Part shown: piece by piece, positions 28,728 through 37,400 of the stretch | Layout: each line of letters opens with the position of its first letter | Position numbering within the stretch: position 1 is the stretch's first letter | Source: Burkholderiaceae bacterium | GTDB taxonomy: Bacteria > Pseudomonadota > Gammaproteobacteria > Burkholderiales > Burkholderiaceae | Length of the DNA stretch: 52,809 bases | Direction of reading: 5' to 3' | Assembly: GCA_947450225.1 (NCBI GenBank) | Contig: CANFUO010000006.1 | Span: 1 to 52,809, forward strand | Made by a program: the position numbers and the translations under genes | The notes under the pieces: generated by a model | The model's input: only the letters and a program-made list of their open reading frames with translations | What the model was told of the DNA's origin: nothing | The model's database searches: none

Positions 28728-30212
28728 TTAAAAGCGTTCTAATTCTGGATGTGGAAGAATACCTTGGCTGACTCTAACCCTACCATACTCAGCACATCTA
28801 TTGAGAGTGGGAATCGCTTTATCTGGATTGAGGAGTTTTAGAGGATCGAATGAGGCTTTAATTCCCCAAAATAAATTTCGTTCTAGCTCTGTGAATTGCA
28901 CGCACATAGAGTTAATTTTTTCAACACCAACACCATGCTCACCAGTAATCGTGCCACCCAATTCAACACAGGTCTCTAAAATTTCAGAGCCAAAGTCTTC
29001 AGCGCGGCGCCATTCAGAGTGATCTGCACCATTAAACAAAATCAAAGGATGCATATTGCCATCACCAGCATGAAAGACATTCATACATCTGAGTTGATAT
29101 TTATCTTCCATATCTTTAATACGTTTGAGTAGCTCAGCAATTTGGCGACGCGGAATCGTACCATCCATACAATAATAATCAGGAGATACTCGCCCTGCGG
29201 CTGGAAACGCATTCTTTCGGCCGCTCCAAAATCTCAACCGCTCTGCTTCAGTCTCGGAAACCTGAATTCGAGAAGCGCCACTTGCTTTTAAAACGGCGCT
29301 CATTTTTTCAATTTCTTCAGCAACTTCTTCAGGTGTACCATCTGACTCACAAAGTAAGATGGCTTTTGCTTGGACATCGTAGCCAGCATGAACAAATTCT
29401 TCAACTGCGATAGTGGCCGGTTGATCCATCATTTCTAGACCTGCAGGAATAATCCCTGCGCCAATCACTGCGGCAACGGCGTTACCACCTTTTTCGATAT
29501 CATCAAAACTTGCCATAATGACTTTTGCCAATTGAGGCTTTGGAACAAGCTTAACGGTTACCTCTGTAATGACTGCCAACATACCTTCACTACCGATAAA
29601 AACAGAAAACAAATCTAAGCCAGGGCTATCAGGAGCTAAGCCGCCAAATTCAATAAGTTCGCCAGTGATTAATACGGCACGAATACGAAGCACATTATGA
29701 ATAGTAAGACCATATTTTAAACAATGCACACCACCAGAATTTTCGCTGACATTACCACCGATGGTGCATGCAATTTGTGAAGAGGGATCAGGCGCATAAT
29801 AAAGTTGGTGTTTTGCAACGGCTTCTGAAATAGCTAGATTACGAACGCCGGGCTGAACTGTAGCGGTACGTGCTAAAGGGTTGATGTCAAGAATGCTCTT
29901 AAATTTAGCCAACGAGAGCACTAAACCCTCAGCGATAGGCATTGCGCCACCAGATAATCCAGTTCCTGCACCTCTAGGCACAACAGGGATTTGATGGGCA
30001 TGACAAATTTTTAAGATAGCGATGACTTGAGACTCAGTTTTAGGAAGCGCTACTGCTAAAGGCATCTGACGATAAGCTGCAAGACCATCACATTCATAAG
30101 GGATAGTATCTTCAGGATCCCAAAGTAGGGAGTCCTCGTCCAAGATGGGTTTTAACAAACCAACCACAAAATCTTGGCGACTTTTTAGAAGGGGAGGAAT
30201 TATGGCATTCAT
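28728..30212 (-). CDS. glcD: Glycolate oxidase catalytic subunit
   Basis: A 494-residue FAD-dependent oxidase that turns glycolate into glyoxylate. FAD site VPRGAGTGLSGGAMPI, CTIGGNVSENSGGVHCLKYG, and the C-terminal FHAGDGNMHPLILF and GTITGEHGVGVEK are diagnostic. It is first in glcDEF. Glycolate from algal exudates is a typical freshwater carbon source, in keeping with the inferred host. No GlcC-type regulator is adjacent; only 29 bp separate it from the divergent adenosyltransferase gene. Confidence 0.94.
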   Translation of the reverse strand: MNAIIPPLLKSRQDFVVGLLKPILDEDSLLWDPEDTIPYECDGLAAYRQMPLAVALPKTESQVIAILKICHAHQIPVVPRGAGTGLSGGAMPIAEGLVLSLAKFKSILDINPLARTATVQPGVRNLAISEAVAKHQLYYAPDPSSQIACTIGGNVSENSGGVHCLKYGLTIHNVLRIRAVLITGELIEFGGLAPDSPGLDLFSVFIGSEGMLAVITEVTVKLVPKPQLAKVIMASFDDIEKGGNAVAAVIGAGIIPAGLEMMDQPATIAVEEFVHAGYDVQAKAILLCESDGTPEEVAEEIEKMSAVLKASGASRIQVSETEAERLRFWSGRKNAFPAAGRVSPDYYCMDGTIPRRQIAELLKRIKDMEDKYQLRCMNVFHAGDGNMHPLILFNGADHSEWRRAEDFGSEILETCVELGGTITGEHGVGVEKINSMCVQFTELERNLFWGIKASFDPLKLLNPDKAIPTLNRCAEYGRVRVSQGILPHPELERF

Positions 30213-30228
30213 AATGTAATTATCCCTC

Positions 30229-30234
30229 TATAAT
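30229..30234 (+). promoter_or_regulatory. Perfect -10 hexamer, leaderless adenosyltransferase gene
   Basis: TATAAT ends 7 nt before ATG 30242, so transcription should start at or next to the A of the start codon. The entire divergent spacer to glcD is 29 bp, leaving no room for a 5' leader. Confidence 0.6.
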
Positions 30235-30241
30235 ACAAGTT

Positions 30242-30811
30242 ATGGGAAACCGACTTACACAAATTTCTACTCGAACTGGTGATTCTGGAATGACCGGTCT
30301 TGGTGATGGCACTCGTGTGGAGAAAGCCCATGATCGTATTTGTGCGATGGGTGATGTAGATGAACTGAACTCGCAAATAGGGTTTTTGTTAACGGAAGAG
30401 TTTCCCGCTGCTATTGACGATGCAATGCGAGCCATTTTGAATCAAATACAACACGATTTATTCGATTTAGGTGGTGAGATATGTATCCCAGGTTATACAT
30501 TACTCAAAGAAGAGCAGATTCTTTATTTGGATCAGCAGTTAGCCCTTTATAACGCAAAGTTACCAACTTTAGCCGAGTTTATCTTGCCAGGTGGAACTAG
30601 AGCCGCTGCGCAGACACACGTATGTCGTACTGTCTGTCGAAGGGCAGAGAGGTCGATCGTACAACTCGGTTTAAAAGAAACAATCAATGACACACCGAGG
30701 CTTTATACCAATCGTTTATCAGATTTGTTATTTGTTTTGGCGCGTTATCTCAATCTCAGCGCTGGAGGGAAAGATGTGATGTGGAATCATCACAAATCTC
30801 CCCGCGAGTAA
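30242..30811 (+). CDS. ATP:cob(I)alamin adenosyltransferase, PduO type
   Basis: A 189-residue enzyme that makes adenosylcobalamin. TRTGDSGMTGLGDGTRVEKAH forms the ATP-binding N-terminus, and RAAAQTHVCRTVCRRAERSIV and NRLSDLLFVLARYLN are the conserved helices of the trimeric PduO/MMAB family. No cobalamin synthesis or B12-dependent enzyme gene lies in the window. Its stop codon directly abuts the stop of convergent aroG. Confidence 0.93.
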   Translation: MGNRLTQISTRTGDSGMTGLGDGTRVEKAHDRICAMGDVDELNSQIGFLLTEEFPAAIDDAMRAILNQIQHDLFDLGGEICIPGYTLLKEEQILYLDQQLALYNAKLPTLAEFILPGGTRAAAQTHVCRTVCRRAERSIVQLGLKETINDTPRLYTNRLSDLLFVLARYLNLSAGGKDVMWNHHKSPRE

Positions 30812-31930
30812 TTAACCGCGACGTTTTCTAACGCCTTGTGCCAAAATTTCAAGTGTCTTTACTGAATCATCCCAATCAATACAAGCATCAGTAATACTTT
30901 GACCGTATTGCAGTTTGCTTGGATCATCTTTACCTGGCGTGAATTTTTGAGCCCCACCATGGAAGTGACTTTCTATCATCACCCCAAAGATAGAGTTTGA
31001 TTTTTCTTTGAGTTGATCAGCCACATCTTGAGCAACAACCATTTGGCGTTCATGTTGCTTACTTGAATTGGCATGTGAAAGATCAATCATTAATGATGGA
31101 TGAAGTTTTGAGGCATTGAGACTTTCACAAGCATCCGCAACACTTGTAGCGTCATAATTAGGCGCTTTACCCCCTCTTAAAATCACGTGACAATCTTTAT
31201 TGCCGGCAGTTTGTACGATAGCGACTTGACCATTTTTATGAACAGACAAGAAATGATGGCCTCTTGAAGCAGCAAGAATAGCATCGGTTGCAATTTTAAT
31301 ATTGCCATCAGTGCCATTTTTAAAGCCAATGGGAGCTGATAATCCAGAGGCTAATTCTCGATGAATTTGACTCTCAGTTGTTCTTGCGCCGATAGCTCCC
31401 CAAGAAATTAAGTCGCCAATATATTGAGGCGAAATCACATCCAAGAATTCGCTACCAGCTGGCATTCCAAGTCGATTAATCTCAATGAGTAATTGCCGAG
31501 CAATGCGCAGTCCCTCATCGATTTTAAAACTTTCGTCTAGGTAAGGGTCATTAATCAAGCCCTTCCAACCAACAGTAGTGCGTGGTTTTTCAAAATAAAC
31601 ACGCATCACAATTTCCAAGTCTTTTTTGAAGTGTTCTCTTTGTTCTAAGAGTTTTTTGGCATATGCGACGGCTGCTGAAGGATCATGAATCGAACAGGGT
31701 CCAATAATAACGAGTAATCGATCATCCTCACCATGAATAATCTCTCTAATTTTTTTACGAGATTGAGCAATCAGTTTTTCGATCGGCGTACCTGCAATTG
31801 GAAAAAAGCGGATTAAATGCTCAGGAGGTGGGAGAACATTAATATTTTTAATCCGTGCATCATCAGTAGATGATGTTTTATCCATGCTAGAGTACCAGTT
31901 TTCTTGGGTACTTAGGGCTTTATCAGTCAT
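30812..31930 (-). CDS. aroG: DAHP synthase (phospho-2-dehydro-3-deoxyheptonate aldolase), class I
   Basis: A 372-residue enzyme that condenses PEP and erythrose-4-phosphate in the first step of aromatic synthesis. LLVIIGPCSIHDP, YFEKPRTTVGWKGLINDP, and SPQYIGDLISWGAIGARTTESQ are hallmark blocks of the AroF/AroG/AroH type. The N-terminus is about 15 residues longer than in E. coli AroG. A good SD (AAGGA) precedes ATG 31930. The 187-bp space after tldD contains a Phe/Tyr-rich leader peptide and a terminator, so expression is probably set by attenuation. Which aromatic amino acid inhibits the enzyme cannot be read by eye. Confidence 0.95.
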   Translation of the reverse strand: MTDKALSTQENWYSSMDKTSSTDDARIKNINVLPPPEHLIRFFPIAGTPIEKLIAQSRKKIREIIHGEDDRLLVIIGPCSIHDPSAAVAYAKKLLEQREHFKKDLEIVMRVYFEKPRTTVGWKGLINDPYLDESFKIDEGLRIARQLLIEINRLGMPAGSEFLDVISPQYIGDLISWGAIGARTTESQIHRELASGLSAPIGFKNGTDGNIKIATDAILAASRGHHFLSVHKNGQVAIVQTAGNKDCHVILRGGKAPNYDATSVADACESLNASKLHPSLMIDLSHANSSKQHERQMVVAQDVADQLKEKSNSIFGVMIESHFHGGAQKFTPGKDDPSKLQYGQSITDACIDWDDSVKTLEILAQGVRKRRG

Positions 31931-31963
31931 GTGAGTCCTTCTTTATGTGTTGCACAATCAGGT

Positions 31964-31992
31964 GAAAAAAAAACCGCCTTGATGAGGCGGTT
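31964..31992 (-). terminator. Attenuator terminator in front of aroG
   Basis: On the minus strand AACCGCCT (31992-31985) pairs with AGGCGGTT (31979-31972) around a 5-nt loop, followed by a run of T. It is a textbook Rho-independent terminator lying between tldD and aroG, about 35 nt before the aroG start. Upstream, GGCGGT at 32032-32027 is complementary to ACCGCC of the left arm (31991-31986) and can replace the terminator stem, as antiterminators do. Confidence 0.85.
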
Positions 31993-32016
31993 GTTTTAGG
32001 AAATGTTTTTAATCCA

Positions 32017-32079
32017 TTACCTCTCGACCGCCAAGTCTGAGATTGAAAAGTAAAAGAAATAAAAAGAGTCCATGAACAT
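32017..32079 (-). CDS. Phe/Tyr-rich leader peptide of aroG
   Basis: A 20-codon frame from ATG 32079 to TAA 32017. Residues 6-11 read FYFFYF and residue 2 is also Phe, so 7 of 20 residues are Phe or Tyr, with no Trp. A ribosome short of charged Phe- or Tyr-tRNA would stall at 32064-32047 and leave the antiterminator segment 32032-32027 free. A ribosome reaching the stop codon would cover it and let the terminator form. An internal ATG at 32073 is possible. No SD is visible. The geometry matches the pheA and other amino-acid leaders of enterobacteria. Confidence 0.75.
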   Translation of the reverse strand: MFMDSFYFFYFSISDLAVER

Positions 32080-32086
32080 GAGTATT

Positions 32087-32117
32087 AATTTACCACATTT
32101 TATTGAATACACGGCAA
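32087..32117 (-). promoter_or_regulatory. Candidate promoter of the aroG leader
   Basis: On the minus strand TTGCCG (32117-32112) begins right after the tldD stop and is followed after 19 nt by TAAATT (32092-32087), 7 nt before the leader ATG. Both hexamers are imperfect and the spacer is long, so this is a weak prediction. If correct, the leader mRNA would begin at its own start codon. Confidence 0.35.
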
Positions 32118-33572
32118 TTAAATACTGCCCCCTACAACCATATTGTCAATTCTGAGGGTGGGTTGACCAACACCGACAGGGACACTTTGACCCTCTTTGC
32201 CGCAGACACCTACCCCATCGTCTAACTGCAGATCATTGCCAATCATACTGACTTGTTTTAAAGACTCTGGACCATTACCAATAATAGTAGCCCCTTTTAC
32301 AGGGTATTGAATTTTGCCATTTTCTACCCAATATGCCTCTGTAGCAGCAAAGACAAATTTACCATTGGTAATATCAACCTGACCACCGCCAAAATTAACA
32401 GCATACAAGCCTTTTTTGATACTAGCTAAAATTTCACCAGGGTCTTTATCACCGCCTAGCATATAGGTGTTCGTCATTCTAGGTAAGGGCAGGGAGGCGT
32501 AGCTTTCACGGCGACCATTGCCCGTTAATGGCATTTTCATTAAACGTGAATTCATCGCATCTTGCATGAAACCTGTTAGACGGCCATTTTCAATCAAAGT
32601 AGTGCATTGGGTGGGATTACCTTCGTCGTCTACATTGAGCGAACCGCGCCGACCGGATAGGGTGCCGTCATCGACAACTGTAACGCCTTTGGCTGCGACT
32701 TTTTGGCCCAGTTTCCCTGCAAACGCAGAAGAACCTTTTCTGTTGAAATCACCTTCTAAGCCATGTCCGATGGCTTCATGTAAGAGAACACCGGGCCAGC
32801 CTGGACCCATGACGACCGTCATTGGGCCCGCAGGAGCTGGCTTTGACTCTAAATTAATTAAAGCAGAGTTCACAGCTTTATCTACCCAGTCATTGATGAC
32901 ATCATCGGTGAACATCGAGTAGTTTTGACGCCCACCGCCACCAGCGCTAGACGTTTCACGTCGTCCATTTTGTTCAACAATCACGCTAATTGAAACCCGC
33001 ACTAAGGGGCGAACATCAGCCACTAATTTACCATTCCCTTTAGCCACTAACACAACATCAAATTCACCAGTCAAGCTTGCCATTACTTGCACTACGCGTG
33101 GATCTTTAGCGCGCGCTTTTTTTTCAATTTTTTCAAGTAATTGAATCTTATCTTCAGTTTTTAAGCTAAAGATGGGGTCTTCAGGCAGGTATAAAGATGG
33201 ACCTTTAAAGGTCGAAATCGGTTGCAAAATAATTTTCTTTTTCCCACCAAGTGGACCGATCACTCTGGTTGATTTTGCGGCTTGCATTAAAGTGTCAGCA
33301 TTCACAACATCGGCATAAGCAAAAGCGGTTTTATCGCCAGAAACTGCGCGGACGCCAACGCCTTGATCAATACTAAAGTTCCCCGATTTAACAATACCTT
33401 CTTCAAGACTCCAGGACTCATAACGCGTATGCTGAAAATACAAATCAGCGTCATCTAGGCGATGCAAATACATTTCACCCAAAGCTTTTTCAATGATACG
33501 TTCATCGATACCACCTGGGGCTAAAAGAAGGTTTTTTGCAGTTTGAATTGCGTGATCAGAAGTATTTTGCAT
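32118..33572 (-). CDS. tldD: Metalloprotease TldD
   Basis: A 484-residue subunit of the TldD/TldE (PmbA) zinc protease that trims peptides such as microcin B17 precursor and CcdA. The zinc motif HEAIGHGLEGD starts at residue 265. GSLNVDDEGNP and the C-terminal GGGQVDITNGKFVFA are typical. It lies 8 nt downstream of the amidase gene. Its transcript would run into the aroG attenuator. The partner pmbA is not in the window. Confidence 0.94.
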   Translation of the reverse strand: MQNTSDHAIQTAKNLLLAPGGIDERIIEKALGEMYLHRLDDADLYFQHTRYESWSLEEGIVKSGNFSIDQGVGVRAVSGDKTAFAYADVVNADTLMQAAKSTRVIGPLGGKKKIILQPISTFKGPSLYLPEDPIFSLKTEDKIQLLEKIEKKARAKDPRVVQVMASLTGEFDVVLVAKGNGKLVADVRPLVRVSISVIVEQNGRRETSSAGGGGRQNYSMFTDDVINDWVDKAVNSALINLESKPAPAGPMTVVMGPGWPGVLLHEAIGHGLEGDFNRKGSSAFAGKLGQKVAAKGVTVVDDGTLSGRRGSLNVDDEGNPTQCTTLIENGRLTGFMQDAMNSRLMKMPLTGNGRRESYASLPLPRMTNTYMLGGDKDPGEILASIKKGLYAVNFGGGQVDITNGKFVFAATEAYWVENGKIQYPVKGATIIGNGPESLKQVSMIGNDLQLDDGVGVCGKEGQSVPVGVGQPTLRIDNMVVGGSI

Positions 33573-33580
33573 AAAAAGAA

Positions 33581-34393
33581 TTATTTGATCGTGCGATGTG
33601 CAAGAGCTGGTAATTTACTACGAATATCAAGAAGATGACTTTTATTCATTTCGCTAGTAACTAGACCTTCACCTTTATCCAATACAGAGAGGATCTTCCC
33701 CCACGGATCGATCACCATTGAGTGCCCCCATGTCTGACGGCCATTTTCATGAAGCCCACCTTGAGCTGAGGCCACAAGATAGGATTGATTTTCAATGGCA
33801 CGAGCACGTAAAAGGATTTCCCAGTGGACTTGTCCAGTGGTGTAAGTAAAAGCAGCAGGCAGAATATGGCAGTCAATTTCGCCCATGGCACGGTACATTT
33901 CAGGGAAACGAAGGTCATAACAGATACTGAGCCCAAAACGCCAACTCTGTCCATCGTGAGTAAGTTCAAACTGGGATAGTTTCTCTCCAGCTAAAAGAGT
34001 TTTTGACTCATCATAACTCTCCCCCCCAGAGGAAAATGAAAACAAATGTATCTTGTCATATTGACAAATAACTTGGCCATCTTGATTGAAGACTAGCGTG
34101 GTATTTAAGACTCGATCGCTATTGTTGGTCGAGATGGGAATCGTACCAGCGACAATACAAATCTTATTTTTTTGCGCAAGATTTGCTAGAAAGTCTTGAA
34201 TGGGGCCTTGCCCCAAGGGCTCTTGAATCTTAAGCTTATCACTATCCTTTTTCCCAAAAAGACAAAAATACTCAGGCAAAACAGCAATTTGACAGTTTTG
34301 ACTGGCAGCTTGCAGGATTAAATTTTGTGCCGAATCTAAGTTTTTATTTAGATCACAAGTGGCAACCATTTGGAGACTAGCTATTTTAATCAT
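33581..34393 (-). CDS. Carbon-nitrogen hydrolase, Nit1/deaminated-glutathione-amidase type
   Basis: A 270-residue nitrilase-superfamily amidase with the full Glu-Lys-Cys triad: E41 in LPEYF, K114 in YDKIHLF and C158 in LSICYDLRFPEMYR. YDKIHLF and RFPEMYR are typical of the Nit1/YbeM branch, which hydrolyses deaminated glutathione as metabolite repair. The neighbourhood yhdP-nit-tldD is conserved in betaproteobacteria. The substrate is inferred from family only. Confidence 0.88.
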   Translation of the reverse strand: MIKIASLQMVATCDLNKNLDSAQNLILQAASQNCQIAVLPEYFCLFGKKDSDKLKIQEPLGQGPIQDFLANLAQKNKICIVAGTIPISTNNSDRVLNTTLVFNQDGQVICQYDKIHLFSFSSGGESYDESKTLLAGEKLSQFELTHDGQSWRFGLSICYDLRFPEMYRAMGEIDCHILPAAFTYTTGQVHWEILLRARAIENQSYLVASAQGGLHENGRQTWGHSMVIDPWGKILSVLDKGEGLVTSEMNKSHLLDIRSKLPALAHRTIK

Positions 34394-34412
34394 GTGGATA
34401 GGTTAGCATCTT

Positions 34413-37400
34413 TTAAGGAGTTGTGGTGGGTACAGTCTCAAGTGTACGATTTTTTTCTGTTGGATTTTGGACTGGTTCTTTTAATAATGATTTACGACGG
34501 ATATTTTGCAGTGTTTCTTGGTCAAGTGGCTGACCTGATTGGTCTAGTGGTATGACTTCAGGGTTTTTCCAATCCCCTTGAATCAGAAGATCAGTTTGTA
34601 AGGCCTTATTAATGCCGGAACTAAATAAGTATTGCCCAATCATGGTGGTTATACCAATAATGGGAGTCACAAAATAAAAAGCAGCGAGGGATGCTGATCC
34701 AAAATTAATGCGAGGATAGATAGTCACTCTTAAGTCTTGAGTTTCACGATTTAAATTAATCGTGCCCCTGGAGGCGATTCTCGCTAGAGTACTTTTCATT
34801 TCAAAATCATTTGTACGGATATTGCCACGACGAATATTGGCAGACATAGTGATTTCATCAAAGGAAGTGCCTGATTTAACGGTTTCACCAAGGCTTCCTT
34901 GAAAATTAAGAGTGGCAAACTTGAAGAGGCTTTGTAAACTCAAAATACCTAGTAACTTGGCAGCGCCAGGATCCACCTGTAGAATTGAGCCATTTTTCAA
35001 ATCCAGTTTCAGATCTCCATTAAGGCTTAATGTGTTGAAGTCAACAGGAGAGCCTTGCCAAGTCAGATTGCCTTGAACAGTCCCTTTGCCACGGTCAATC
35101 ACGTTATCTTTTAAACCCATTGCGCTTAATAAATCTCCAGCGTTATTTGTTTGAAGATCAACATTCAGACTAGTTTTACCAATCTGATTGCCAGATGGTA
35201 GGTCCCAGTTGCCCTTCAGAGTCATTACCCCAGATTTATTTATAGTAGAAAGTTGAACTAGTTTCCAGTCTGTTAATGAAGCAACAGCTTGGAGACTAGT
35301 TTCACCGAATTGCATTGTGCCTACATTTAAGTCAGCAATGTTGATGTCCATGCTGGGTAAATTGCGCAGAGAATTTTTGGAAGAATTGCTAGATGAGCTT
35401 GGATTGGAAGCAGATGGAAAATGTAATTGCTTGAAATTAGCCTTGATAGCACCAAATGGCAGGGAGGCATTTTTAGACTGCCAAAAGAGATTGCCATCAA
35501 TATTTTTAGCGCGTAGTACTGCATTCCAGTCACTATTAGTCTCCGTTGCCTCAAGAGTTACCTGATCAAACTCTCGATTTAAAAACATCAATTGATTTGC
35601 CTTGCCGGTAATTTGAATTGGAAGAATTGGGGATTGTGGGTCACTTTTTGTCGAGAATCGCTCAAGATAATTCGGATTAGACTCATTAAATCCGTCAAGG
35701 AGTTTGAGCCATCGGTCGAGTTCAATCGTTTTTACATCAACAGCAATTTGCACACCATTAGAGGAAGTGGGAGGCGCTGCATTGCCAATCAGCACAGTTA
35801 CTTTATCTATTTGATGGTTCATTAACTGACCAGAAGACTCAATAAAATTGCCCAACTTTAATTGCCAATCAGCCGCTTGTGCATTATTAGAAGAGCGCAC
35901 ATTCATTTTGAAAAAACCAAGTAATGTATCACCCGCCGCCTTGAATAAGGGTTTTGGTAAGTTAAGGCTTGTTGACTTGAGGTCTAGTGTGAAATTAAGA
36001 GCCGTATCATCAACTTTTCTCAGCACATTGCCTTGAATGCCCATTTTTCCAGATACTAGACGCGCAATGAAATCATCATTCATATCTTGACTTGCAGAAA
36101 ACAAACCCAATAATAATGCGCTATCGACATCAGCATTCACATCAATCTGATTTTCATTCGTAGGATTGGTTTTAATAGATAACGGACCTCCCATGAAAGT
36201 ACCGTTAATATCAGCTTTCTTAAGGCCTTTCTCATCAAGCTCCAAAGTACTTTTAGAAATAATGCCGGGAGGATTTTTACCCCAACGAATTTGATTTTTA
36301 TCCAGACCCACCTTGGCGAGAATCTTCGTATTTTCTTTATCACCAAATTGATGATTCAGATCAAGGTTTAATTGTGCGTTACCGGTGATGGCGATTTTCT
36401 TTAGTTCGGGTTGCCATTTATAGCCAATAGGTGTTGCGACAAGATATTCTAAAAACTGGCTGAGTGGCCCATCGGCGTTACCTTTGACCTCTAGCACATT
36501 GGGGGACTTACTAACATCCATACCTACCTGGAAATCTTTTATTTGAACATTTTTAAAATAGCCAGAAGGAGCGTCCACTTTTAATAGATTGTTCTCCATC
36601 GATATGTCTGCATTCACCTTATCAAACGAGGGCCACTCACCTTTGATTTTTTTATCTGTAGCCACAGGCCTATAGATACCATTTTTTACATGAAGATTTA
36701 ATTTAAATTGGTTTTTTGATTTTTGATCAAAAGGGATATCAGTAGTTGGACCATGAATACTGAGGGAGCTGTTTACAAGTGAGCCACCACTGATAGTTGA
36801 CCTTAAGTAACTCATTGTTGTGGGCGCGATTATTTTCGGAATGGTATTCAATAATTGATTGGCATTCATATTCGCGAGTTGTACATCAATATCGAGCTGA
36901 TCGGGATTGGTTTTACTATTGGTTAGGTAAGAACCATTGGCTTGTATTTGAGATTGCGAATTTTTTAAAAGAATATCCTTAAAGCCAATGAGCCATTGAG
37001 AATCTTTTTGTTGCCAGGTTATTTCGCCTGAAGCACTTGGAAGCGTAACTTTACTATCATGAAAATAATAGGCGGACTCAAGCGTTAAATCTGATGTATT
37101 TAAAAGAAACTTACCATTTTGGGGAGTAGATTGAATTTCACCATTAAGTCCTTTTACTCCAGGCACTGAGTTACCGTAAGGTTTCCAGCCAACGTTCTTT
37201 AAGGAGCCTAAGATTTCAAATTCAACATGTTCGTTTTGACGACTTAAAAATAATCGCTCTTGTTTTTCTTTATGCCAAATAAAATGTAATTTTTCAATCA
37301 CACCCTCTGGTTGGGTTTGCCTCAGTGGTTTATAGATTTTTACTGGAAGAGGAAGACTTTGGGTGAGAAGCGCTATTTCAGTGATCGGTAACAGGGGGGC

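Noticed and set aside
31964..31992. Hairpin before aroG as only the tldD terminator
   Set aside because: It may also serve tldD, but the aromatic leader peptide and the antiterminator complement upstream make an attenuator the better reading.
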